In this document: positions 11,063 to 21,815 of the stretch, piece by piece
Layout: each line of letters starts with the position of its first letter
Numbering within the stretch: the stretch's first letter is position 1
Assembly: GCA_021307315.1 (NCBI GenBank)
Contig: JAJSPD010000033.1
Span: 434,001-498,000, forward strand
From: Bisporella sp. PMI_857
Lineage: Eukaryota; Ascomycota; Leotiomycetes; Helotiales; Helotiaceae
Direction: 5' to 3'
Length of the DNA stretch: 64,000 nt
Position numbers and translations under genes: made by a program
The notes under the pieces: generated by a model
Told to the model about the DNA's origin: nothing
The model's database searches: none
What the model saw: the letters and a program-made list of their open reading frames with translations, nothing else

Positions 11063-11416
11063 TTAGGAAGGCGTCCTTTTAAACAATACTTCCGTAGTTG
11101 CAGGCATGTATGACGGGCCGAAAATACGACAAGATGTGTTTACCATCCTGAAAGTAGTCTGGGGAATGTTCCACTGCCTGTGATAAATGAAACGCATGGT
11201 GGCGCAAACGGGCGTATCCAGAAGTATTGTGAATATCCTAGCATAATTGATCATTTTGGGTAATGAACAAGAACTTCCTAGCCCTATAACGGTAAGATGC
11301 TCCTTCTCCGAGATAAGAAGCATCCCGTCTTGAGCTGCACGCAAGATCATCCAGTGGCGATGGTAAGCTCGGAGGTTGTACCAAGACTCTTTGTTATGCC
11401 GCTTTAGTACCCTCAA
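11063..11416 (-). CDS. Uncertain small open frame upstream of the AflR-like gene
   Basis: A 117-residue open frame on the same strand as the AflR-like gene and 55 bp upstream of its start. I do not recognise a domain. It has plausible composition but no supporting motif and may be chance or a remnant. The stretch 11420-11780 shows nothing I can name. Confidence 0.2.
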   Translation of the reverse strand: MRVLKRHNKESWYNLRAYHRHWMILRAAQDGMLLISEKEHLTVIGLGSSCSLPKMINYARIFTILLDTPVCATMRFIYHRQWNIPQTTFRMVNTSCRIFGPSYMPATTEVLFKRTPS

Positions 11417-11789
11417 TAAGCTACTGCAGTAGTGCGTTTCAAAGCGACAGAAGGATTAATCGAAGAGAGACAAAACTTCATTCAAACCACGGAAGAAGGC
11501 ACATGAAGTGCAGGTTCTTTAATGTAAGTGTTCAAAACAATCAGTTATATATGTTATATAGAATTGAAAAATTCCATGGGTGAAATACAGTGTTGTGTTA
11601 CGAAACCACTTCTCCACTTGCACGAAATAACCAGAATCAGGTTACGTCCAAGCACGAGTTCCAGTTGGGTGAACTTAAGGCAAAAACCAAATGTGGCTAG
11701 AATTATACTTGGCATATACTAACATAGGCTTAGCGTGTGGTGCTAAGCGATCCGGGGAGAGGCGCCTCTGTAAATAAAGCCAAAACTCT

Positions 11790-11919
11790 AAAACCGCCAA
11801 TGCGACGGGAGGCCAAAAACCTCGCTTGGTAGGGCAATTAAACGACTAGAATCTTTCGTTAATCACTTTAATTGGCCTATCAAGCGAAGGTTTTGACTTC
11901 CCGTCGCATTGGCGGTTTA
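11790..11919. mobile_element. MITE-like hairpin element
   Basis: About 130 bp forming a near-complete hairpin. The left arm starts AAACCGCCAATGCGACGGGA and the right arm ends with its reverse complement. The arms continue with imperfect pairing (CCTCGCTTG against CAAGCGAAGG, CAATTAA against TTAATTG) around a loop of roughly 25 bp. TA steps flank both ends. There is no coding capacity. Confidence 0.7.
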
Positions 11920-12445
11920 AGGGATAATAGGTTGAACAGTTGGCATATCTTCAGCAATACAGTTGACCCGGTGTTATGCGAAAAATAGCTCAAAGTATCG
12001 TTGTCGTCATTTCGAATAGAAGATGATTCTTTCAACATCTGTCTGGTATATATTCAGCATTTGCTAAATATATACTTCATAAGGAATTCTACTTACACTA
12101 AGCTCATTCATCCATCTAATTACAAATTCACTTGCAGTAGTTTTCAAAAGTTTAAAAGTTTATTGTACGCGTCACCTTGGCATGGCTTATTCTATGCTTG
12201 GCATATGCCGGGGAGAGAGATTTCCGGGCCCCCGGCCAAGATTGCTAGCCTGGCCCAACTGTAACCCCGGCAAAAATAGCTTGATCGCTTGATAGAAGGA
12301 AGAGGCGATTATTAAAGCATCAGTACCTTATATATTCTCTAGTTTGTTGAGGGCTTGCAAAGAAACTTTCGGCGTGACGCACGGACGTACAAGGCTGAAA
12401 TATTCAAAATAAGGTTAAACTTAAATAATGGCGACCGAACTAGGG

Positions 12446-12480
12446 GATGCAGCCGGGGCAGCCGGGGCAGCCGGGCAAGC
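12446..12480. repeat. Short GC-rich tandem repeat
   Basis: About three copies of a 9-bp unit, GCAGCCGGG, stand out as GC-rich against AT-rich surroundings. The larger region 11920-13069 otherwise holds no gene I can support. Confidence 0.5.
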
Positions 12481-13069
12481 CGTGCTACTTAAAATCGGGA
12501 TCGAAAGCGGGACATGCCACAAACGTGGATGGTTGTCATTGCTTGTTCCAGCGAGTACTATGCTTCTGGTTGGAGCATTCTGACTTGGTTAAGGTTTAAA
12601 CGAACAGTCCAATACCGTAACTAATTGTGCTTAGATGGCTTCCTTAACCTGAGGCGAGACACCAACCATCCCGCGACATGTATTAGGGAATCTGGGCTAC
12701 GTATGTAGACCCGTTTGAATATTTGCTAAGAGAAAATTGAAGGCTTCGAGCTACAATTACGATAAACATTTCGCGCACAGGATATTTGCCACTCAATATT
12801 ACGGATAATAAGAAAGCTAACTGGGATTAGACGGACGGACGTAAATTCTAATGGGTGAGCCACACTTAGAGCAATTGATCAGCTGATCAAGTCCCTGTCA
12901 AACGCATGCTTCGGCTTTATTTTCGCACTTTGTACAGACCGTATAGTTCAACATAACTGGTCTATGCCTTCCTGTTGTCAGGGGCAAATACTGTAAATTT
13001 ATTAGTAAATTTAGGATTGTTCGCCTCTGACGCAAAAGGTCCCAATGGCCTATTAATGCGTGTACAAAC

Positions 13070-13205
13070 TACAGGTCCAAATAATTGTACGTGGGCTGTC
13101 TGTGTTAGTGCCTCTGCTAAAGGCAAATACTGTACGCTTATTGGCCATTCTAGGATTATTTCCTATTCATGAAGATCTCTCCACACACAATTATTTGGAC
13201 CTGTA
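13070..13205. mobile_element. Tc1/mariner-type MITE with perfect 19-bp terminal repeats
   Basis: TACAGGTCCAAATAATTGT at 13070-13088 is repeated exactly, inverted, at 13187-13205. The TA at each outer edge fits the TA target duplication of Tc1/mariner elements. The inside carries CAAATACTGTA...TTATT, which also occurs just upstream (about 12985-13020), so a second related element may sit there. From 13206 to 14318 I see no convincing gene. Confidence 0.7.
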
Positions 13206-14318
13206 CGAAAGTATAATACACGTAGCATTCAGAACCAATTAAACTGATACTAAAACAGAAAATGGCTGGTCGCGGTTGAAGTCTGCAAAGGCCATTTGAC
13301 CCACCGATCTTAGAACTCTTACAAATCAACTGGATGTAGCATGCTCATATCTGCATGCCAAAAGCCAAAACCTAGGTTTATTGCTTTATTAAACTCCATA
13401 ATTCTTCTACGTAATTAGATCCAAATACTTGTTGCTACAGCTTGTTCGCAACCTTCCTAACTTAAGCTTTCGTATTGTGATAGATTTCTCGACACGTCTC
13501 ACAACACGATTAATAATTACTATATTCCGAACCACGCCTCGCGGTTTTGAATGCTGATGCAAACCCGGTAGCCACGCGGCAATTTAAAGCAGGTAATTGA
13601 ACCTAAAATACGACGATGTGGGTTGACCATATCTAACCAAATGCTGAGATCGCGTCATATTCTGTTGTTGAAAACTATTGGTACACTCGCTTGCCCCTGT
13701 ATTATTAATTGGGTAGATAACAATATGCATGCAGCACGGATCACATTCCAAGACGGCACGGCTGTATTCCACTAAGCTAGAGGGTTGGGTAAGATCAACT
13801 AGTTCAAGGCTAATTAATCTAAACCGAAAGACGACAGCTCAGCTTAGAAATGTCAAACAACCGCGGTGCCTTTTACAAGATCCAACGACTCTTTACGCCA
13901 AAATACGTTTCTGCGCAGCTCACAATCTGGGGTTTAACTATTAATTGGAAGGCTACTTACGTCAGAAATTGGGTCCAAATAATACGTACATAGTAATCTA
14001 CCTGAAGATTCGGTCCTCCATGCCCAGTGAGACACGATGAAATTCACATTTTTTGCTAGTATTTTGTTTGCCAACTTGTAAAGTTATATCTTGAGCCGAC
14101 TTCTGATTGGCGTGGTACAGCTACAGTTAAACATAGATATATCAAAGGCCTGGGTTCCGAGTTACTATTCGGGTATGTGGAGGTTTCGATAATGGATGTC
14201 GATATATCAAAGTTTGACTGTATGTCACTCAGCAAACTGGTGCTAGCCTTGCCGCACATGCACAAAGAGTGGGGGCAAAGTAAAGTCATGGAATTCAACG
14301 TGCAAGTGGGACATCCCA

Positions 14319-14341
14319 CCCCCCCCCCCCCCCCCCCCCCC
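14319..14341. repeat. Poly(C) homopolymer, about 23 bp
   Basis: An uninterrupted run of C directly after CATCCCA. Long C/G runs are uncommon and are prone to length error in sequencing. The stretch 14342-14950 shows no gene. Confidence 0.9.
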
Positions 14342-14956
14342 AACCCACGAAACCTGAACGTAAGATAGACAATAGGACCTCGTCTAAACGCCTTTATATC
14401 CCTAAATCGGCATGCAACAAATAATTTTGCTGGAATGCCGGTGTTGGAATACCACGAATGATAACCGAACTATGAGAAGTCCTATAAAAGACACCTGTCA
14501 GCCGATACCCTCTGGTTTACCTAACACACTATAATCTCCGGTCCATGTACGCTCCAAACGTTCTCTCCCTCACCATGTATTTCCGGCAAGAGACCCCTGT
14601 TGGAGCGTGGAGGAAAGGTAAGAACTGCATGTTGCCTTTAATTCACATTAGGGTCAAGACTTTATTCTTCCAACAATAGCCGGGGGATTACAACATGGCA
14701 CAAACCATAGGCTGCCTCAGAAACAAGGATTTTCAAGTTAGAAACAACAAATGCTCAATGCTTGTAACCTGAATCGTGTCTTGCATATAACCAACGATCA
14801 TTATGACGAATAGGCGGCTGCCCTACTACTATTGCCAGGTCCTCGCTTTATGCAGTCGTAATTGAGATGTGAAAGTGAAAATAAAGTTGAATTCGTCCAG
14901 TGCTCATAGTAAGATCGTCCAGTTCCTAACTTATTCTGAGGCGGGACCTAGCTTTT

Positions 14957-15393
14957 CTTATAGTTAGAATGTGTCGGAATACCTACCACGTAGCAAAAGG
15001 CATAGTAGCTGTGACTACGCTCTTGCTGGTGTGGTTCTGGTATTCGTTGATTCATTGTTCTAAGCTACGGCCTATTGCCAGGTAGATATATAGGGTGGTA
15101 GAAGACCCACAATCCCCGCGATATGGAACGCGTGAAGCTATGTACATACATTCCAACAGAATGCATGTAAATAGTTTACGGGATCTACCGGATCATGGGG
15201 ATTGTGGGAACTCGTTCACACCCCAACTCCATAGAGCCGTAGCTTAGAACCATCAACAATACAGGAACAAGTCACCACCTACAACGAGCATACTAGCACT
15301 GCGCAAGATTGCGGTGCTATGTGCCCGGTAGGTACCGACTTGAGCAATTGCAAGTTATCAGAACAAGAAGTATCACTAAACGAGAGTGATACA
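14957..15393. repeat. LTR-like element (families C/D) split by a younger insertion
   Basis: The outer element resumes at 15159 with GAATGCATGTAAATAG and ends near 15393 with AGAGTGATACA. Its distal part matches family D copies at 43001 and 47435 (for example GCAATTGCAAGTTATC). Its first bases lie at about 14957-14971, separated by the family C LTR at 14972-15158. Confidence 0.6.
14972..15158 (-). repeat. Solo LTR, family C, nested
   Basis: 187 bp, TGTCGGAATACC...CATTCCAACA, flanked by an exact 5-bp duplication GAATG (14967-14971, 15159-15163). The duplicated bases belong to the older LTR around it, so this copy is the younger. The region 15394-16190 shows no gene. Confidence 0.9.
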
Positions 15394-16194
15394 AACACTT
15401 ATTGGAGCGCTCATATTCCCATCCATAATCCCAACAAATGACTATTAGCGAAAGCAGCTACCTAGATGGCTGACTGATGGACAGTAATTTTATGGCCGGA
15501 GCTAGGAGAAATGGTGGGGCAGTTTTTCATGAAAGTTATTGAACGATGATAATATACGGAAAGTTCAAAAACTACACATTTAAATTGTAAACTGACTATT
15601 GCTACTAATTCCGAATCACTCATATGTTCGAAGGTTTGAAACAGGGCCTCCAGCTATCTTGTTTGGCAAGTACCAATGCAAGCCACCCGTTGCGGAATAG
15701 CGCATGTACCAGCAGTTTCCTAAAGTTTGATTCTGATGCATGTTTGCTGACTCGTCCACAAAGATGTGGATTAAATGTGGGGTGGAAGTGTCTTTCCGTC
15801 GATTGATTCGAGATTTGGCTGGGAAAAATGTGGCTCTTTAACTTTTGGCCCTTATCTTCTGCATGGTGTTGTAGGTCCCACAGCTCCAGAAACGGCTACA
15901 CCACCGTCGGAGCCACTTTGGATGGAGAGTGGCGAGGGGGGAAAAGGTGGGGTGGTGGGGGTCGCCTAACTTCTTTCGTAGTTCTTGAAGATATCCATGG
16001 GCATATGTTATGAGATATGCAATGTTCAATCGAAAGTGGTCAAAAGCCATGCAAGGGCCTTTTTTATTACTATTTATTCCCGTAACTAAGCATAGATTGA
16101 TGTGTTCGGCATGAACATCTTGACTCGTGCTTCGGCCCGAAGCGCAACAGGGAGCCAAGTCAGCTTAGGCCGAGCTTTCGGGAGAAATTAAGGT

Positions 16195-16722
16195 TTTCAG
16201 CTGCAGTGCTCTCAGGGCTGCAAACGGCGTAACCAGCCCATGGCCAACCACAGGCTTGCAGCTACAGCAGCTACAGGCTTGCAACCAGTACAAAGGCGTA
16301 GTACCTAGACTGCCGTGGGCTTCAGTTGCAGTACCTTCAGGGCTGCAAACGGCGTAACCAGCCCATGGCCAGCCACAGGCTTGCAGCTACAGCGGCTACA
16401 GGCTTGCAACCAGTACAAAGACGTAGGACCTAGATTGTTGTGGGCTTCAGCTGGTAAAGCACTTTCGGAGATATTCAAATCACAAGCAAATCACAGCTTA
16501 GTGGCTGTAGAGAAAGAATACAACACAGTCGAGAAGCGAAGGACATAAAAAGAAGCTAGAAGTCCTTGGAGAAGAACAAGTTGAGTCTCTCATAGATTCA
16601 AAGACCTACATTTCAAATCAATACAATACTGTTACTTTTGCATTGCTCGCCACGTGCCTTTATAGCATACGTGTCCTCACCTGCCATATTGCAATCCCTC
16701 CTGCTGCCCTCTGTTTGTTACA
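16195..16722. repeat. LTR family G copy with internal tandem duplication
   Basis: Matches 24769-25175 over most of its length, including the end CTGCTGCCCTCTGTTTGTTACA. Inside, a unit of about 120-125 bp starting near TTCAGCTGCAGTGCTC is present twice in tandem (about 16197-16318 and 16319-16445); the other copy has one unit. A family H fragment lies next to it at 16733-16815. Confidence 0.7.
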
Positions 16723-16732
16723 CAAACTTTTC

Positions 16733-16815
16733 AATAAGAGATAATTTACTACATTCTACTTACTAGTAACCACGTATCAAGTACGCGGCGTTGCTACAAG
16801 TAGAGTGGTACCTCA
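16733..16815. repeat. Repeat family H fragment
   Basis: Inverse copy of the left half of the repeat at 5975-6147, sharing GTACGCGGCGTTGCTACAAG on this strand. Confidence 0.55.
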
Positions 16816-16951
16816 TTTTTTTTCCAATAAGAATTTGACAATCACATAATGCCTATGAATCGCAAGTTCCTACTCAGTCCAGCATCACTTGCAGGCCAGA
16901 GCAAGAGCCATTTAGCGAACCCACTATGAATATAATTCTAGTCTAAGTATA

Positions 16952-19698
16952 CTATAAGTCTAGCTGTCTTCCCTTTATTTGTTGTGCAATTAACGTAAGC
17001 TCTAACACGTCGGCAAGCGGCACTTCGTTCTCTAGGTTTAGCCTCCCAAATATTCCGCAACCGATACTTAAATATGACATGCTCTTCCCTGTTCCGCTAC
17101 TACTCGCTACGTCCAGAAATGTCATGCAAATAGACACCGCGATCAAATTTAGGAATTTGCTACGTGTTATGCAGTTAGTTACTTGGTCTTGTCTATTAAA
17201 CACCTTCTTACCGGTCAAGTATATCTTGGCACGCGACCTGATTTGCAGTGGCCAAAACCGCTTGAGCGGAGCTCACGCACACTTCCAAGCTTCTCCTGCG
17301 ACAATCTTTCGAAACTCGACCGCCAGATGGAGCCGTCCATGGGAAATATATTATAAAGATGGCCTCATGGTACTGTCTGAACATAGACAGTACAGTGTGG
17401 CGAGTATGATAATTATCCAAAATCGTCCGCATATTGGGCTTGTGGATATCTTTTAGAGAAGCGGGCAAGCGACTTCGCCAGTCTTCCAGAAGCTTGTAAG
17501 TAATCTCTAACTTTTGCTCTCGCTCTGCTAAAGATTGACGAAGGGCACTCTGGTTGTAGAGCATTTTCGCTGCCGAGCTAATGACAGTGGCATACAGGCA
17601 CTGAAGGGCAAACCAATCCGTTTCACTATACACTTGCGGCGGGGCGTGGTCAATCCAGTCGCCATCGAGTCCCTGTTGCTACTGTTAAGGGCATATTTCG
17701 AGTGCGCAAAGCGGAGTGACTCTTACCGGTGAAATGCCACGTCGCAGAGAGTAAGGCACTTCAACAGAATACAAATACCACAAGCTTGTGCTCGCAAGCT
17801 CTCGATCTTCACTATTTGCATACTTACTATGCACCAAGTCACGGTTCTCAAGTCTGAGTGCCCTAGCACAATTTACTGCCCGTGCCAAGAGTTCGGAGTG
17901 TATAGCATCATCAATATGCTCCGATATCGTTGTCTAAAATGGCGATTAGCAATACGTGGTATATATAGACTGATAAGTTCTTCTACTGACCAGCGCTAAA
18001 ATTGTCTGATCAGTTAGCAAAATGAGCATAATAGCACGGAAGTTGAGCGTACCTGCAGCTTGAGAAGAGAGTTGGGTGCGCGCAAAACACTGCCGCGCGA
18101 ATTAAGTGCCATCTTAGAGTAATAGTCGGCTTTATTTTTCTTCTCTGGGTCCACGAAGCTTTGCGTGCTCTTTACAAGAGCGTTATATCCGAAAGCCATA
18201 ACAGAATCAATCAGATGTATCAGTATCGGGTTTGCTTGATGCGTGTTTCTAGCGTCTTTCAAGTATTTGTCGAAGCATAGTTGAGGCATGAAATTTGCGA
18301 TACTATAGCTGTTACTTATCACAATTAGAAAAAGAGGAAATATAAGTTACCCTAATGGTTGTTTAAAACATGCTTCATAATATTAACAAAGATTCTTTAT
18401 TAGGTTGTAAGTTTTAGCATCGTTATTACGAGACTTACCAGCTTTACAACTTTCCATCAAAGCCGCATCATTCCAATACCAGGCTGCGTAACTATCAGGG
18501 CATTCCTTATCGTCAAGATTTACTGAGGAAAGTTGGGACTGTACGAGAGAGATATTTTCGAATATTCGATATATTTCGTTTTGTTTGGCGCTGGTCATAG
18601 TCATCTGCCCTTGATACCGCGACAAAAATATTGCCTGTAGAGAGAAATTTACGCTACGCACAGGATCTTGATTCAGAGCTAATCAACGTCTATTTTGCCA
18701 TTTTGGAGATAATTATTTCTTACCCGAGAAGTTTCTTGTCGTGACCTTGAAGCTTACATTAGTATACAGGTTGCGAGTTATCCTACTTTCGCCTCGCAAG
18801 GGCAGAAGTTCTCACCTTATCATTCGGATTCAGGAATCTGATTACTTCCCCAAAGGGCTCTGCTGGTTCAGTTGTGCGCGATAATCTATTAAAGGAGGGG
18901 TTTGTGTTTAGGTCAGTCAGTGCCGTCGAATTCGCCCCCGCGAAGGAATCGGCATTTTCAGCCGTGAACGAAAGGTCGAAATCGAACTGGGAGTCAGCAT
19001 CTGTCCTGGAAAATGGCCACGAAAATGTATTCAGGCCGAGCATGTTTCCGGTATACTCATCGCCCAACGTCCGCAGGGCGGTCTGGTCGTCGGCGATTAA
19101 TGATTGCCTATACAAAGTCTCGAGAGAATCATTGGTTAAGCTGTTGGTATTCGCAAACGAAAGGGTTGAGCCAGGCGACAAGTGGGCATCATCTGGTGCT
19201 TCAGCCGGCTCGCTGGTTGTTGTTTTGCTTATCTCATCCAATTTCGATCTACTCTCAGGAGACTTCTCCGGGGACTTATCTAACGCTTGCCGCTTCTTCG
19301 AGAGAATGTACTGGCATTCATTATTATGCCTCTGTTCAATTAAGTCAGCAAAAGCACTCTACTCGGGAAAAGGGTACGCACTCGGCAATTGACACATGGT
19401 GTTGCTCCATCGCCTTTACGGTTCTGTTGTCAATTATCGACTCGAACTTTAATTAGTGCTATTACTCACAGCGAATCTTTTTCAGCTTGCACATTGTACA
19501 TGCTCCCCTCCGCCGTGGGTTCCATCTTTTATTAATAGTGAAGGGTTGCGGGGGAGAGTTTGCTTGGGTATTGGAGATTATCAGCATCGGTGTGGAGGTA
19601 GGCATAGTCTCAAAATTTATGCTCTTTAGTCCTTGTAAAAGTGTTCGTGTTTCTCTCAATCCTAAACCACGTCTGAATAAGTCGCACTTGTCTTCCAA
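16952..19698 (-). CDS. Multi-exon Zn2Cys6 fungal-specific transcription factor
   Basis: Three short exons join to give a complete zinc cluster. Exon 1 (19470-19698, or starting later at MPTSTP) gives CTMCKLKKIR. Exon 2 (19382-19413) supplies CDGATPCVNCR. Exon 3 (18816-19331) opens with RHNNEC, so the pattern CX2CX6CX5CX2CX6C is assembled only after splicing. Later exons encode a fungal-specific TF-like helical region: about 18439-18661, 18053-18308, 17727-17933, 17212-17672 and 16952-17159. The last four join with matching phases; the junctions near 18816/18661 and 18439/18308 do not close by eye, so the middle of the model is approximate or slightly damaged. It probably acts as a nuclear DNA-binding activator; the target is unknown. 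The last exon has SSSGTGKS, which resembles a P-loop by chance and is not in ATPase context. Confidence 0.75.
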
Positions 19699-20813
19699 TA
19701 CCCAACTCTTACATGGGGAACCATCTAAGGCGTAATTCCTTTAACCCAGTCGGGGCCACATAAGCCACGTCGAAGTGCCGGTAGAGACTCTTCACCCTAT
19801 AGAAGCCACAAGCGCCGAATGCTCCATTATTAGACCAATGGCAACATCTACCAATAGTACTATGGGACAGCTCTCAAGGTCAGAAAGGCATTAAGCTATC
19901 AGATCTAAGATCTTAAGGTTAATATCAACTGGCTGCTTGCTAGTTCGCTTAACCTTCGGTCATCGAACTTGGTTTCGGCTATCGAAGGTGTTGCGGATTC
20001 TGACTAAGCAAGTGGAACGCGCGCGCTCAGCGCTTTTAGAGAAACTTGAATGCTACTAAAGTTGAATAGCTGTCGACCATTGATCGTGATGTGCAGGCAA
20101 ACAATTAATAATCGACGAGATCCGGTCACTAGGATGTTGTTCGATTGAGCATGTCGCAAAGTAGCAATACTAGAGCAGTCAGGACTTTAAATTTTTTTGT
20201 CCGAACACCAAAGCTCACCCATGTTCCGTTATGTAGATCAAGGATACTGTTAATTGTGCTTACTTAATGATCAGCTTAAGTTCACTGAAGATTAATACTA
20301 CGTTAGAGACATGGGTACCCTGAAAGCTCGTTCAATGCACGCACAGGTACATGCTCTTGGGAGGTAAGGGCCGGCACACATGTTGAGGTAGTATCTAATG
20401 TAACGTACGACGGCTAAACTTCACTGGACGGCTGCAAAGTTTATCGAATGCTTGCGTATCGGCTTCTGTCTCAATCATGTTGCCAAGTTGTCGGACCCCG
20501 ATTGACTGCTTAGAAGATTTCTAGCCATTAATGTTATTGTAGCCTTATACTTTAAGCAATTGTGTCCTACATTGACTCAATACAAGCAGGAGCAATATCA
20601 ACAACTACTAATCAAACCTTCCAACACAGGAACGCGAACTTGATGATAGGGTACAATTAAAACGTTCACTATTACCGCGGCGCTAGGTCTTGGCTGCAGG
20701 AAACCTTAAATTTAAGCGAGCCAATTATGAGTTAATTGGAGTAATATTTTCTCGAAAGGAGGTTGGGTCGGCCCGACTAGCCAATTATAATAAAGCAAGG
20801 ATATCACCCTATG

Positions 20814-21028
20814 TGTCGGAGCACCCGAGCTGTACGAAGGTAGTAATTGCTTATGCTTTAACCTGAGGGCACGTATGCATGTGTTTCATGCGTAATGCTC
20901 GTTGAGATTGGTGGATAAGTCTTGATTGTTGTTCTAAGCTCTCGTTCTACGGAGTTGAGTAGGATCGAGGGCCTACTGTTTCAGGTGCTGGTCACATGAT
21001 CATAACTACATACAAATAGCTACCAACA
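20814..21028 (-). repeat. LTR, family C-related
   Basis: TGTCGGAGCACCC...TAGCTACCAACA, 215 bp, flanked by CTATG and GTATG (4 of 5 matching). It shares the GTTCTAAGCT block with family C but is longer and more diverged. From 19740 to 20810 I see no gene. Confidence 0.6.
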
Positions 21029-21039
21029 GTATGTTAGGT

Positions 21040-21110
21040 CCTGAGTGAATGGGGCAGTGAATGGAGGAGTGAATAAAGGATTCGGTCACATGGCCCACCT
21101 GTAGCATCTA
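21040..21110. repeat. Repeat family H fragment
   Basis: Inverse match to the right half of 5975-6147, with GGTCACATGGCCCACCTGTA on this strand. 21111-21624 has no gene I can support. Confidence 0.5.
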
Positions 21111-21624
21111 GGGATCTCGGGTTGTGTAAGAACCCGCGATAGACCGAAAAGCATGCTTTCACTGTAACGACGCAAGGAATCACGGGCTAGAATAGAGGCA
21201 TACGGGAGTGCGTACAATAGGCTGATAGTGATTGCCTTATAGGTCTACCTACGAAGGATACAAAAACATGAGGAACAACTGTAGAGAGTAGGAGCAGGCC
21301 TTTATATAGGCGACTCCGACTCTCCTCCGTATCGGCTCTGAAACCCCTCATACCCTGATCTTCAGCCTCCTGATCCCGTGCCATGACCTCCGTGTCGCAC
21401 CTTGGGCATACCGGTTGTTACATTCACAACCACACAGTAGTTCTCAATTGAATAAATTAGAGCTAGCCTCTCACACTTGCTTTATATTATATTTATTAGT
21501 CACATAAAATATCATGGGGGCCAGCCCCCAAACCCCGATATTTCGCTGCGCTCAAAGGACTTTACAGCTATATTGTGAAAGGGAACATGCTGAAAAGCAA
21601 CAGCAACACTATCTAGCACAAAAC

Positions 21625-21815
21625 TGTCACGAGCACAGTCCTATATGCCTGGAAAGGCGGGTTGTAGGTGCTTCAATATGAAAATACTAAACTAAGGAGA
21701 AGAGGTGGAGCTCTGGAAAAAACTCTCAACTAAGTCTGGCTCTCAGGCAGGCGTTACTAGTCCAATTATGGAACACACGCGAGATGATCACGTGATAACC
21801 GTGATAACCGTGACA
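21625..21815 (+). repeat. Solo LTR, family B
   Basis: TGTCACGAGCACAGTCC...ACCGTGACA, 191 bp, flanked by AAAAC and GAAAC (4 of 5, the difference being a transition). It shares the GGTGCTTCAATA block with copies at 29338 and 54146. Confidence 0.8.

Noticed and set aside
12975..13242. Two overlapping small frames as a gene
   Set aside because: They lie within and beside a MITE with perfect terminal repeats and show no domain.
14056..14368. Frames with Gly or Pro runs near 14.3 kb
   Set aside because: They owe their runs to the poly(C) tract and have no other support.
17079..17456. Plus-strand open frame over the end of the Zn2Cys6 regulator, and SSSGTGKS in the minus frame as an ATPase
   Set aside because: The minus-strand exons close in phase and fit the regulator. 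The GTGKS occurs in the C-terminal tail without other ATPase motifs.
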